Part shown: positions 18,085 through 26,803 of the stretch, piece after piece
Layout: every line of letters starts with the position of its first letter
Numbering within the stretch: the first letter of the stretch is position 1
From: JAYWGN01 sp043778255
GTDB lineage: Bacteria; Bacteroidota; Bacteroidia; Chitinophagales; Chitinophagaceae
Length of the DNA stretch: 64,000 bases
Direction: 5' to 3'
Assembly: GCA_043778255.1 (NCBI GenBank)
Contig: JAYWGN010000040.1
Coordinates: forward strand, 1 to 64,000
Notes under the pieces: generated by a model
Seen by the model: only the letters and a program-made list of their open reading frames with translations
The model's database searches: none
What the model was told of the DNA's origin: nothing
Made by a program: the position numbers and the translations under genes

Positions 18085-18942
18085 ATGCAACAATACCAAC
18101 AATTACTACAGCATATATTACAACACGGCACCGTAAAAGATGATAGAACAGGTACAGGCACTACCAGTATATTTGGCTACCAAATGAGGTTCAACTTACA
18201 AGAGGGCTTTCCGTTAGTAACCACCAAAAAAGTACACTTAAAATCGATAATACACGAATTACTTTGGTTTTTGCAAGGCAATACCAATACCAAATACCTA
18301 ACCAATAATGGGGTAACTATATGGAATGAGTGGGCCAATGAACAAGGCGAACTTGGCCCAGTATATGGTAAGCAATGGCGGAGTTGGGCAGGTGCTAATG
18401 GCCATACTTATGACCAAGTAAGCGATGTAATACACCAACTTAAAACCAACCCTAATAGCCGCCGCATAATTATAAGTGCATGGAATGTAGCCGAACTTAA
18501 AGATATGGCATTGCTCCCCTGCCATTGTTTTATGCAATTTTATGTTTCGCCCCAAGTAAAGCCACCCACCAAGCAGGGAGTTGAAAGCCCATTAGCTAAC
18601 ACTACCGAGCCTCGTTTAAAGTTAAGCTGCCAACTATACCAACGTAGTGCCGATACGTTTTTGGGCGTACCCTTTAATATAGCAAGTTACGCATTACTTA
18701 CAATGATGTTGGCACAGGTTTGCAATATGGATTGTGGCTATTTTGTACACACATTTGGCGATGCACATATTTATAACAACCACCTCGAGCAAGTACAATT
18801 ACAATTAAGCCGAACACCATACCCATTACCAACTATGCAATTGAACAAAGCAGTTACTAATATATTTGATTTTAAGTTCGAAGATTTTACCCTCCTAAAT
18901 TACCAAAGCCATGCTAGTATAAAAGGCAAAGTAGCGGTGTGA
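18085..18942 (+). CDS. thyA: Thymidylate synthase
   Basis: Methylates dUMP to dTMP using methylenetetrahydrofolate. The 285-aa enzyme shows KDDRTGTGT, catalytic Cys146 in LLPCHCF, the RRIIISAWN phosphate-binding segment, CQLYQRSADTFLGVPFNIASYALL (quoted as its first 12 residues, CQLYQRSADTFL) and HTFGDAHIY. The start at 18085 (MQQYQQLLQ) fits the family; an upstream TTG would add five residues. About 20 residues (roughly 155-177) are inserted just after FYV, where most ThyA enzymes have only a few. It is followed by folA after an S23-type gene, so folate recycling is still locally encoded. Confidence 0.95.
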   Translation: MQQYQQLLQHILQHGTVKDDRTGTGTTSIFGYQMRFNLQEGFPLVTTKKVHLKSIIHELLWFLQGNTNTKYLTNNGVTIWNEWANEQGELGPVYGKQWRSWAGANGHTYDQVSDVIHQLKTNPNSRRIIISAWNVAELKDMALLPCHCFMQFYVSPQVKPPTKQGVESPLANTTEPRLKLSCQLYQRSADTFLGVPFNIASYALLTMMLAQVCNMDCGYFVHTFGDAHIYNNHLEQVQLQLSRTPYPLPTMQLNKAVTNIFDFKFEDFTLLNYQSHASIKGKVAV

Positions 18943-18984
18943 TTGAAAATGAAGAAATTAAGAAAATTAAGAAATGAAAAGTAA

Positions 18985-19040
18985 AATGCAAAATGTAAAA
19001 TGCTGAATGTAAAATGCTGAATGTAAAATACTGAATGTAA
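18985..19040. repeat. GTAAAATGCTGAAT tandem repeat, left flank
   Basis: Four imperfect copies of an approximately 14-bp unit (AATGTAAAATGCTG) precede the S23-type gene. The complementary form (TTTTACATTTAACATTTT) appears on the far side at 19535-19572, so the gene is bracketed by inverted low-complexity sequence. Confidence 0.75.
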
Positions 19041-19100
19041 AACATTTGGTATAATACTTTAAGTAAATAATTAAAAATATGATATAAAAAAATTTATTAA

Positions 19101-19469
19101 ATGGAGAGAAAATATGACTTAGAAGATAGACTAGTAAAATTTGCTTGTTTAATATTGGAGGTCTGTGAAAATATGCCTCATACAAAAGCAGGTATTAATT
19201 TAGAACATCAACTGTCAAAAAGTGGTACATCTCCCGCTTTAAATTATGGTGAAGCACAGGCAGCTGAATCTAAAGTAGATTTTATTCACAAAATGAGTAT
19301 TTGTTTAAAAGAATTGAGAGAAACAAGAATTTGTTTAAGAATAATAATTGAAAAACCGTTGCTAACTGGTACAACTGTTATAACAACATTACAAGAGTGT
19401 AATGAATTAATTGGTATATTTTCAGCAAGTATTAGTACTGCAAAGAAGTCAATTTTAAAAAAAATTTAA
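19101..19469 (+). CDS. Four-helix-bundle protein (S23/IVP type)
   Basis: A 122-aa helical protein of the TIGR02436/S23 family, first known from 23S rRNA intervening sequences. The family motif SGTSPALNYGEAQAAES is followed by DFIHKMSICLKELRETRICL. Members are small basic bundles with poorly known function; relatives (Avd) help reverse transcriptases in diversity-generating retroelements, but none is present here. It is inserted between thyA and folA, which are often adjacent, and is flanked by inverted low-complexity repeats. Confidence 0.85.
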   Translation: MERKYDLEDRLVKFACLILEVCENMPHTKAGINLEHQLSKSGTSPALNYGEAQAAESKVDFIHKMSICLKELRETRICLRIIIEKPLLTGTTVITTLQECNELIGIFSASISTAKKSILKKI

Positions 19470-19520
19470 TACACAAATTCCTTGTTTAAAGAATTAATTC
19501 TCTTATTTTACTTTCATAAC

Positions 19521-19576
19521 TTTACATTCTTTATTTCATTTTTCATTTTATATTTTACATTTAACATTTTATATTT
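19521..19576. repeat. TTTTACATTT low-complexity repeat, right flank
   Basis: TTTCATTTTTCATTTTATA and TTTTACATTTAACATTTT are roughly the reverse complement of the repeat at 18985-19040. They end directly before the folA start codon, so they also form the folA leader. Confidence 0.65.
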
Positions 19577-19579
19577 ATT

Positions 19580-20074
19580 ATGCTCTCTATAATAGTAGCA
19601 GCCTCCACCAACAATGCCATAGGGCACAACAATAAGTTGCTTTGGCACTTGCCAAACGATATGAAATTTTTTAAAGCCACCACTTGGGCTATGCCAGTAA
19701 TAATGGGGCGAAAAACTTTTGAAAGTATGGGTAGCAAACCACTCAATGGTAGAACAAATATTATAATAACTACCCAAAAAGATTGGATTGCAACAGGTAC
19801 TATTACTGCATACAGCTTACAAGATGCCATAGCCAAAGCAAACCTAACTAACTGTACCGAAATAATGATAGCAGGTGGTGGCGAAGTATATAAGCAAAGT
19901 ATGGACGTTGCCGATGTAATATATATAACAAGAGTACATACAGTAATTGATGGCGATACATTTTTCCCTGAAATAAATTTGACCAAATGGACACTTGAAA
20001 CTCAACACAATTACACTAAAGATGAAAAACATAAGTTCGATTACTCATTTGAAAAATATAGTAATAAAAAATAA
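19580..20074 (+). CDS. folA: Dihydrofolate reductase
   Basis: Reduces dihydrofolate to tetrahydrofolate with NADPH, regenerating the cofactor consumed by thymidylate synthase encoded upstream. The 164-aa sequence has the expected order: IIVAASTNNAIGHNNKLLWHLPNDMKFF (residues 4-31, of which NKLLWHLPNDMKFF holds the substrate Asp27-equivalent), MGRKTFESMG, and the C-terminal GGGEVYKQS nucleotide-binding segment. The length is standard. There is no sign of trimethoprim-resistance-type divergence that I can judge from sequence alone. Confidence 0.95.
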   Translation: MLSIIVAASTNNAIGHNNKLLWHLPNDMKFFKATTWAMPVIMGRKTFESMGSKPLNGRTNIIITTQKDWIATGTITAYSLQDAIAKANLTNCTEIMIAGGGEVYKQSMDVADVIYITRVHTVIDGDTFFPEINLTKWTLETQHNYTKDEKHKFDYSFEKYSNKK

Positions 20075-20164
20075 AGAATTAATTATATAAAGAAATTAAG
20101 CAAAAAAAAAATCATTTCATAATTTTAGCATTTTACATTTAATATTTTAAACTCTACATTCTCC

Positions 20165-20962
20165 TTGTATTCCAAACTCCAGTTAGCACATAAATATATA
20201 CACTACTACCTTACGGCAAGTAATGGTAAAGGGCATGGCATACACCCACCATTTGTATATGACTTTGTAATTAATGTACTAAGCAATAAAAAACAATATG
20301 CCGCCTACCAACAAGTAGAGCAACTTCGTAGTTATTTATTGGCTAATAACAGAGTAATAGAGGTCGAAGATTTTGGTGCAGGTTCGGTAACCAAAGCTAC
20401 TGCCCAACGGAGTATTGCAAGTATATGTAGTAATGCGGCAAAGCCAAAAAAGTATGCTCAGTTACTATACCGAATTGTAGCATATTATAATGCTACTACT
20501 ATAATAGAGTTAGGAACATCGTTAGGTATAAGCACAAGTTATATGGCTATGGCAGCCCAATTTGGTAAGGTTATTACATGTGAGGGTAGTACTAGTATTG
20601 CCTTACAGGCAAAAAAAAACTTTGCAAAGCTTTGCTTAAATAATATTACAGTATTGCAAGGTGAGTTTGAAACTAGCTACAGCAAAGCATTACAAGAGTG
20701 TAAAAGTATAGATATACTCTTTATAGATGGCAACCACCAATACGAACCTACTATAGCTTACTTTGAAAAAGCATTGCCTTATTTACACCAAAACAGTATA
20801 ATAATATTTGACGATATACATTGGAGCAAACCAATGGAAGCTGCATGGCACAAAATAAAACAGCATGAATTAGTGAGTGAAACGGTAGATTTATTTTTTA
20901 TTGGCATTTGTTTTTTTAGAAAAGAGCAAAAAGCAAAGCAACATTTTATTGTAAAGTTTTAA
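20165..20962 (+). CDS. Class I SAM-dependent methyltransferase
   Basis: A 265-aa methyltransferase with the Bacteroidota-type N-terminus (KYIHYYLTASNGKGHGIHPPF). The Rossmann core has ATTIIELGTSLGISTSYMA (motif I, about residues 116-134), the acidic end of strand 2 in VITCEGST, and IDILFIDGNHQYEPTI resembling O-methyltransferases of the catechol type. Translation appears to start at TTG (20165), since the alignment-typical N-terminus begins there and no ATG is upstream. Substrate unknown. It stands alone downstream of folA. Confidence 0.85.
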   Translation: MYSKLQLAHKYIHYYLTASNGKGHGIHPPFVYDFVINVLSNKKQYAAYQQVEQLRSYLLANNRVIEVEDFGAGSVTKATAQRSIASICSNAAKPKKYAQLLYRIVAYYNATTIIELGTSLGISTSYMAMAAQFGKVITCEGSTSIALQAKKNFAKLCLNNITVLQGEFETSYSKALQECKSIDILFIDGNHQYEPTIAYFEKALPYLHQNSIIIFDDIHWSKPMEAAWHKIKQHELVSETVDLFFIGICFFRKEQKAKQHFIVKF

Positions 20963-21032
20963 TAATAATGTAGTAAGTGCTGAGCAACTATTAGCACTCA
21001 ATAGTACAATAAAATTACAATAGCCCAAAGGC

Positions 21033-21092
21033 TGCCTGACTGGCAGTGGTACCCAGCCTGCCGGTAGGTAGGCTTGTACCACCAAAGGCAGG
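21033..21092. repeat. GC-rich multi-hairpin element
   Basis: CTGCC-TGACT-GGCAG is followed by a larger hairpin with arms GTGGTAC (21046-21052) and GTACCAC (21076-21082) enclosing GCCTGCCGGTAGGTAGGC. It is located between the methyltransferase and pntA in AT-rich DNA and resembles dispersed intergenic palindromes. No open frame uses it. Confidence 0.7.
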
Positions 21093-21197
21093 AACCTCAG
21101 TTGCACATAGCAGTAAAAGCCCCTAGCCCCAAAAAATAATTTCATAAATTTGCAAAATACATAGAAATTAAATTACCTTACAGCCTTATATATAACT

Positions 21198-22277
21198 ATG
21201 ATTATTGGTGTACTTAAAGAACCCGATTACGAAAATAGAGTTGCCTTATTGCCCGATGCAGTAGCCACCCTAACAAAAAAAAACATTACCGTATTAGTAG
21301 CCGAAAGTGCTGGTAGCAAAGCATTTGCCACCGATGCAGCTTATATTGCTGCTGGTGCTACCATAGTTACTAATAGTGAAATACACAGCAAGGCCAATGT
21401 AATATTAGCAGTAAATATATTTGATGAGGCTGTTAAAGAAAACGGTATATATATTGGTACATTTATGGCGTTGAGTAATACTGAGAAAATACAAGAATGG
21501 ACTGCAGCAAAAGCCACCATTTTTAGTTTAGATAGGCTACCCCGCACTACAAGAGCCCAAAGTATGGATGTACTAAGTAGCCAAGCTAACATTGCAGGTT
21601 ATAAAGCAGTACTAAAAGCCGCCGAAATTTTTCCTCGATATTTTCCTATGTTTATGACAGCAGCAGGAAGCATACCACCTGCCAAAATGCTGATATTAGG
21701 TGCAGGTGTTGCAGGCCTACAGGCTATTGCAACTGCTAAACGGTTGGGGGCAGTAGTAGAAGTATTTGACACAAGGCCACAAGTAAAAGAAGAAGTGCAA
21801 AGCCTTGGCGGTAAGTTTGTAGAAGTAGAAGGTGCAGCCGATGCTAGCAAAGCAGGTGGCTATGGTGTGGAGCAAACCGAAGAGTACAAACTAAAACAAC
21901 AACAAAAAATTGCCGAAAGCATTGCAAAGGCCGATATTGTAATAAGTACAGCACAAATACCAGGCAAAAAAGCACCGTTACTTATACCCACCACTATGGT
22001 AGATGCTATGAAACCAGGTAGTGTAATAATAGACTTAGCTGCTAGTACTGGTGGCAATTGTGAACTGACTAAAAACAATGAAACCATTATATACAAAGGC
22101 ATACAAATAGTAGGCGAAAGTTATTTGCCAAGCCAAATGCCTATGGATGCCAGTAAATTATATGGTAAAAATGTATTAAACTTTTTAGCATTGTTGCTTG
22201 ATAAAGAAAATAATATACACCTAAACTGGGAGGATGATTTGGTAAGTGGGTGCTGTGTAAGTAGAACTGAAATGTGA
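21198..22277 (+). CDS. pntA: NAD(P) transhydrogenase alpha subunit, NAD-binding part
   Basis: The soluble NAD(H)-binding component (dI, 359 aa) of the proton-translocating transhydrogenase, which makes NADPH using the proton gradient. It opens with IIGVLKEPDYENRVALLP (AlaDH/PNT N-terminal domain), has the Rossmann motif LILGAGVAGLQAIATAKRLGA, and VEVFDTRPQVKEEVQSLGG and the mobile-loop segment EEYKLKQQQK. In this split version the membrane part of alpha is encoded by the following gene. It is the first gene of an operon that ends with pntB. Confidence 0.93.
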   Translation: MIIGVLKEPDYENRVALLPDAVATLTKKNITVLVAESAGSKAFATDAAYIAAGATIVTNSEIHSKANVILAVNIFDEAVKENGIYIGTFMALSNTEKIQEWTAAKATIFSLDRLPRTTRAQSMDVLSSQANIAGYKAVLKAAEIFPRYFPMFMTAAGSIPPAKMLILGAGVAGLQAIATAKRLGAVVEVFDTRPQVKEEVQSLGGKFVEVEGAADASKAGGYGVEQTEEYKLKQQQKIAESIAKADIVISTAQIPGKKAPLLIPTTMVDAMKPGSVIIDLAASTGGNCELTKNNETIIYKGIQIVGESYLPSQMPMDASKLYGKNVLNFLALLLDKENNIHLNWEDDLVSGCCVSRTEM

Positions 22278-22382
22278 TAATATGATAATGTGCTATTCTG
22301 CTAATTATAGCAATATAATTGGTGCATAAGTACTAGGTAAATGTAGTTCTGGGTAATTAAAGAAAATAAAATAAATATAAAT

Positions 22383-22703
22383 ATGGACTCAATATTAAAC
22401 TTTGTAGCCACTAACCAACAAATAATATACATAGTACTACTAATGATATTTGTAGGTATTGAGGTAATAGAAAAAGTACCCAGTGTACTGCATACCCCAC
22501 TTATGAGTGGTGCCAATGCCATACACGGTGTGGTAGTAATAGGTGCTATTATAGTAATGGGCAGTGCAGCTACCACTAATTATTTGGCCATTGGCTTAGG
22601 CTTTATTGCAGTTATACTAGGCACTATTAATGTAGTAGGCGGCTTTGTAGTAACAGATAGAATGCTGGAAATGTTTAAAGGGAAAAAAAGGATAGAAAAG
22701 TAA
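22383..22703 (+). CDS. NAD(P) transhydrogenase alpha subunit, membrane part
   Basis: A 106-aa, three- to four-helix membrane protein matching the C-terminal dII portion of PntA in bacteria with a three-subunit enzyme. The motif VPSVLHTPLMSGANAIHGVV (given as HTPLMSGANAIHG) is the family hallmark. It forms the proton channel together with PntB. The S23-type gene separates it from pntB. Confidence 0.92.
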   Translation: MDSILNFVATNQQIIYIVLLMIFVGIEVIEKVPSVLHTPLMSGANAIHGVVVIGAIIVMGSAATTNYLAIGLGFIAVILGTINVVGGFVVTDRMLEMFKGKKRIEK

Positions 22704-22814
22704 AATTCGAAAAATAAAAAATCGAAATTCGAAGCTTTTGCCCTAACTAAATTTTTGACTATTCTATTGTAAAATTAAAGCAACTTATGTTATTTCAAAA
22801 TTTAAAACATTAAG

Positions 22815-23186
22815 ATGGAAAGTAAAAAATATGATTTAATTGAAAGAACAGAAATATTTTCATTAAGTGTTAGAGATTTTTGTGTGAAAGCTAAAAAAGA
22901 TGTTATTAATACTGAGTATATAAAGCAGTTTGTACGTTCAGCAGGTTCAGTAGCTGCTAATTATATAGAAGCAAATGAAAATTTAGGCGAAGGTGATTTG
23001 AGATATAGAATAAAACTTTGTAGAAAGGAAGCCAAAGAAAGTAAGTTGTGGTTAAAACATATATTGGCTTATGAAAGTAATGAAATGGAACTTAAAAGAA
23101 ACGAATTAGTACAAGAGGCTTTTGAATTGGAAAATATTTTTGGTGCCATCTTAAAAAAATTATTAAATAAAATTACGGGGGCTTAA
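22815..23186 (+). CDS. Four-helix-bundle protein (S23/IVP type)
   Basis: The second member of this family in the window, 123 aa. The conserved helix RSAGSVAANYIEANENL and the later YRIKLCRKEAKESKLWL segment make assignment straightforward. It sits inside the transhydrogenase operon between the alpha membrane subunit and pntB. Flanking DNA on both sides carries TTCGAA-rich short repeats (22708-22740 and 23188-23220) resembling each other. Function unknown; no link to NADPH metabolism is implied. Confidence 0.85.
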   Translation: MESKKYDLIERTEIFSLSVRDFCVKAKKDVINTEYIKQFVRSAGSVAANYIEANENLGEGDLRYRIKLCRKEAKESKLWLKHILAYESNEMELKRNELVQEAFELENIFGAILKKLLNKITGA

Positions 23187-23227
23187 TTTCGTATTTCGAA
23201 ATTTTAACTTCGAGCTTTACAATAACT

Positions 23228-24706
23228 ATGGAATTAAATATACTTATCAGTATTTACCTTATCGCATCAATCACATTCATACTTGGGCTCAAAATGCTCA
23301 GTAACCCCAAAACAGCCCGTAGAGGCAATTTGGTGGCTGCCTTTGGTATGGCTATTGCCGTAATAGGTACTATATTTTTGTACCAAAATGAAGGCAAAAA
23401 GCTAGGCAACTATGCTTTTATATTTGGTGGTATTGCCATTGGTAGTATAGTAGGTTGGCTAAGCGCCAAAAAAGTAAAGATGACCGCCATGCCCGAAATG
23501 GTAAGCCTATTTAATGGTATGGGCGGGGCCTGTGCTATGCTTATTGGTATAGTAGAGTTTGAACATTATAATCATATTATTTCAGTTACACAAAATCTTT
23601 TTGTTTTACCTTATCCTAATACAAGAGCCAATAATTTATTATATACAGTAAACTCTGAAAATATTTCTCATATACTTATAATACTAGTAGGCCTAATTAT
23701 TGGCTCTATATCATTTGCGGGTTCGGTTATAGCTTGGGGCAAACTTAATGGTAAGCTCAAAGATTTTTCGTTCAGCGGACAGCATATTTTTAATATTGCT
23801 ATACTAGCTATTATACTTGGTTTAGCTACATATATTATTGGTTGGTATCCACCAAATGCCCCAATTTTATTTTATTGCACATTAGCCTTATCCTTACTAT
23901 ATGGTGTGTTTTTTGTGTTTCCTATTGGCGGTGCCGATATGCCAGTGGTTATAAGTTTACTCAACAGCTTTACAGGTGTAGCAGCAGCATGTGGCGGTTT
24001 TTTGTATGGCAATAAAGTAATGCTTACAGGTGGTATATTAGTTGGTGCTGCAGGTACCCTACTTACTATACTTATGTGCAAGGCTATGAACCGTAGTTTG
24101 GTTAACGTACTTATAGGTTCGTTTGGTGGTAGCAAAACTACCAGTGGCAATGGTACTACCAAAGAGCAAGGTGCTTATAAAGAAATAAACTTGAGTGATA
24201 CTGCAGTACTACTGAGCTATGCCAACAAAGTATTTATTGTGCCCGGTTATGGCCTTGCAGTGGCTCAAGCACAGCATATATGCCACGAGCTAGAAAAACT
24301 ATTGGAAGAAAAAGGGGTAAACGTAAGCTATGCCATACACCCTGTGGCAGGGCGTATGCCAGGCCACATGAATGTGCTACTAGCCGAAGCCGATGTACCA
24401 TACGAAAAATTATTAGAAATGGAACAAGCCAACGATGAGTTTGCTAATACCGATGTAGTAATGGTATTGGGTGCTAACGATGTGGTAAACCCTGCTGCCA
24501 AAACAGATAAAGATTCGCCCATATATGGTATGCCCATATTAGATGTAGAGCTTGCCAAACACGTAATAGTAAACAAACGAAGTATGAAGCCAGGCTATGC
24601 TGGCATTGAAAATGATTTATTTTTTCAACCTAAAACTAGTATGCTATTTGGCGATGCCAAAAAAGTATTGCAAAGCCTGGTAGCCGAAATAAAAGCACTT
24701 GATTAG
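23228..24706 (+). CDS. pntB: NAD(P) transhydrogenase beta subunit
   Basis: A 492-aa subunit with an N-terminal membrane domain of about eight helices and a C-terminal NADP(H)-binding domain (dIII). Diagnostic elements include PEMVSLFNGMGGACA, PIGGADMPVVISLLNSF, VPGYGLAVAQAQHICHELEK, IHPVAGRMPGHMNVLLAEA and VNKRSMKPGYAGIEN, each a known part of the NADP site or helix packing. The length fits the family. A loop of about 40 residues around EHYNHIISVTQNLF replaces the usual short connection and may be lineage-specific. Confidence 0.94.
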   Translation: MELNILISIYLIASITFILGLKMLSNPKTARRGNLVAAFGMAIAVIGTIFLYQNEGKKLGNYAFIFGGIAIGSIVGWLSAKKVKMTAMPEMVSLFNGMGGACAMLIGIVEFEHYNHIISVTQNLFVLPYPNTRANNLLYTVNSENISHILIILVGLIIGSISFAGSVIAWGKLNGKLKDFSFSGQHIFNIAILAIILGLATYIIGWYPPNAPILFYCTLALSLLYGVFFVFPIGGADMPVVISLLNSFTGVAAACGGFLYGNKVMLTGGILVGAAGTLLTILMCKAMNRSLVNVLIGSFGGSKTTSGNGTTKEQGAYKEINLSDTAVLLSYANKVFIVPGYGLAVAQAQHICHELEKLLEEKGVNVSYAIHPVAGRMPGHMNVLLAEADVPYEKLLEMEQANDEFANTDVVMVLGANDVVNPAAKTDKDSPIYGMPILDVELAKHVIVNKRSMKPGYAGIENDLFFQPKTSMLFGDAKKVLQSLVAEIKALD

Positions 24707-24879
24707 GTCCTATTTTTTGCTTTTCAATTATATAAAAAAATATGTAGTTCAAAACAAATTATCAAGTACCTAAGTTCAATTTTCAAGTGTGTGTCGTCCT
24801 GAGAAAAGTTTATAAAATTTAGTTTACTGTCCCAACGGTTAATACCTATATCAACATCAAAGGCTTAGTACCGTAATGT

Positions 24880-25296
24880 TTAGTAACTTTTACTCTCCAT
24901 ATATTGCTGTAATATAATTGTGGCGGCTATTTCATCAACAAATGCTTTGTTACGTCTATCTTTTTTTTTCATTCCCATTTCTAACATACTTAGCTTGGCC
25001 ATTTTGCTAGTATTACGTTCATCTACGCCTTGTATAGGCATAGCAGGAAATTGTTTTTGAAAAGCCTCTATAAAGTAAGCAACCAGTTTAGTGGCATGAG
25101 TATCGGTATCATCCAAATTTTTTGGGTCACCAATTATAACTAATTCTACTTGCTCTTCGGCAAAATATTTTTTGAGCCAGTCCATCAAATTTTTTGTTTG
25201 TACGGTACATAAGCCAGTTGCAATTATTTGCAAAGGGTCGGTTACGGCAAGTCCGGTACGTTTGAGGCCAAAGTCTATAGAGAGAATACGGGGCAT
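24880..25296 (-). CDS. ruvX: Holliday-junction resolvase-like RuvX (YqgF)
   Basis: A 138-aa RNase-H-fold protein. The start PRILSIDFGLKRTGLAVTD contains the first catalytic aspartate (residue 8). GDPKNLDD, VDERNTSKMA and the C-terminal KKKDRRNKAFVDEIAATIILQQYM (quoted as DRRNKAFVDEIAATIIL) supply the other acidic residues. The family is implicated in processing of 16S rRNA 5' ends or Holliday junctions. It lies downstream of the polyprenyltransferase in the minus-strand group, separated by a 70-bp repeat-rich spacer. Confidence 0.92.
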   Translation of the reverse strand: MPRILSIDFGLKRTGLAVTDPLQIIATGLCTVQTKNLMDWLKKYFAEEQVELVIIGDPKNLDDTDTHATKLVAYFIEAFQKQFPAMPIQGVDERNTSKMAKLSMLEMGMKKKDRRNKAFVDEIAATIILQQYMESKSY

Positions 25297-25301
25297 GAAT
25301 A

Positions 25302-25365
25302 ATGTTAAATTGTGAATGTAAAATTATAAATGTAAAATTATGAATGTTAAATTGTGAATGTTAAA
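25302..25365. repeat. AATGTTAAATTGTG tandem repeat
   Basis: Four imperfect units (AATGTTAAATTGTG, AATGTAAAATTATA and similar, 14-16 bp) fill the spacer between ruvX and the polyprenyltransferase gene and abut the latter's stop codon. Confidence 0.75.
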
Positions 25366-26238
25366 TTATTTGACTAATACAATATCGGTAATTACAAAAA
25401 CAGCAAATACTATACTAGCTATACCATTAAGAGTAAAAAAAGCCAAATTAAGTTTTGTTAAATTATTATGCTGTACAATACTATGTTGCCTAATTAATAA
25501 CAAACAAAATACTAAAGCACCTAACCAATACCAATAGCCAAATCCAAAATACCTACCAATAAATACTATAATAGTAGCTGCTACAAAGTGAAATATACGA
25601 GATAGGAGTAATGCATTTTTAACGCCTAATAATACGGGTAACGATTTTAAATTATTGGCTTTATCAAAAGCTTCGTCTTGCAGGGCATACATAACATCGA
25701 ACCCGCTAACCCAAAACAAAACCACCACCGAAAACAAAATTGGCAACATTGCAAATTGCCCTGTAACAGCAATGTAAGCCCCTATAGGTGCAAGGCTTAG
25801 CCCTAGCCCCAATACTAAATGGCATAGTGGAGTAAACCGTTTGGTATAACTGTAACCCAATACTACAGCTAATGCCACAAATGATAAATAAAAACATAAA
25901 GCATTAATAAACCAACAACATACCACAAATAATACACAACAAACTATTGTAAAAAGTAAAGCATTTTTAGGTGTAATAATACCCTTAGGTATTTCTCTTA
26001 TTTTGGTTCTTGGGTTTTTGGCATCAATGGCTCTATCCAAATATCGGTTAAAAGCCATGGCGGCTGAACGGGCAAAAATCATGCAAAGTAATACCAATGT
26101 GATAATACGATAATTTGATAATTTGATAAATGTTTCCAGAGTTTTTGCACCCAATGTAAATCCAATTAGTGCAAAGGGTAATGCAAATATGCTGTGGCTA
26201 AATTTTATAAGGCTGAGGTAATTTCCTATACGTTTCAT
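25366..26238 (-). CDS. UbiA-family polyprenyltransferase (MqnP-like)
   Basis: A 290-aa integral membrane prenyltransferase. The two Asp-rich motifs needed for Mg-diphosphate are present: FNRYLDRAIDAKNPRT and DVMYALQDEAFDKANNL. The pattern NPRTKIREIPKGIITPKNA resembles the 'UbiA-other' subfamily that includes MqnP of the futalosine menaquinone route rather than MenA. Other menaquinone genes are absent from the window, so this is a family-level inference. It starts one base after the trmH-type gene ends (stop at 26240, start at 26238), consistent with translational coupling. Confidence 0.88.
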   Translation of the reverse strand: MKRIGNYLSLIKFSHSIFALPFALIGFTLGAKTLETFIKLSNYRIITLVLLCMIFARSAAMAFNRYLDRAIDAKNPRTKIREIPKGIITPKNALLFTIVCCVLFVVCCWFINALCFYLSFVALAVVLGYSYTKRFTPLCHLVLGLGLSLAPIGAYIAVTGQFAMLPILFSVVVLFWVSGFDVMYALQDEAFDKANNLKSLPVLLGVKNALLLSRIFHFVAATIIVFIGRYFGFGYWYWLGALVFCLLLIRQHSIVQHNNLTKLNLAFFTLNGIASIVFAVFVITDIVLVK

Positions 26239-26239
26239 A

Positions 26240-26803
26240 TTAAGGTTGTACTTTTTGTGAGCTTAAGTATTGTTCAAATAACTGCCACAATACAATACCA
26301 GCTGCTACCGATACATTGAGGCTATGCTTAGTGCCTAGCTGTGGTATTTCAATAGCAGCATTACACAAAGGTAATACATCGTTACTTACACCATCTACCT
26401 CGTTGCCAAAAACCACACCAATTTTTTGATTACTTATAGGCAAGTTTTGTAGCATTATACTATTGGTTACTTGCTCTACTGCATATATTAGGTATCCTTC
26501 ATTTTTTAATTGTTGTACTATATTTTTGGTGTGTTCTACATATTGCCAAGTTACTGTTTCGGTAGCACCGAGTGCAGTTTTTTGAATATCTCTATGGGGC
26601 GGTTGGGGTGTAAAGCCACAGAGGTATATTTTTTCAATGGCAAAGCCATCACAAGTTCTAAACACCGACCCAACATTGTGCATACTCCGAACATTATCCA
26701 ATACCACTACTATGGGGGTTTTGGTGGCTGCCTTAAATGCTGTAGTTGTTAACCTTTGTAGGGCTGTCATGCTTAATTTTTCAAATGCTTTAGCTTCGTC
26801 CAT
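26240..26803 (-). CDS. TrmH/SpoU-family RNA 2'-O-methyltransferase
   Basis: A 187-aa SPOUT methyltransferase. The three family motifs are in order: DNVRSMHNVGSVFRTCDGF (motif 1), VVFGNEVDGVSNDVL (motif 2) and SLNVSVAAGIVLWQLF (motif 3, the knot that binds S-adenosylmethionine). It likely methylates ribose in tRNA or rRNA; the exact site cannot be read from sequence. It is the first gene of a two-gene unit with the UbiA-type gene. Confidence 0.9.
   Translation of the reverse strand: MDEAKAFEKLSMTALQRLTTTAFKAATKTPIVVVLDNVRSMHNVGSVFRTCDGFAIEKIYLCGFTPQPPHRDIQKTALGATETVTWQYVEHTKNIVQQLKNEGYLIYAVEQVTNSIMLQNLPISNQKIGVVFGNEVDGVSNDVLPLCNAAIEIPQLGTKHSLNVSVAAGIVLWQLFEQYLSSQKVQP

Noticed and set aside
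19101..23186. Diversity-generating retroelement suggested by the Avd-like four-helix-bundle proteins
   Set aside because: No reverse transcriptase, template repeat or variable repeat is visible nearby; both genes belong to the general S23 family.
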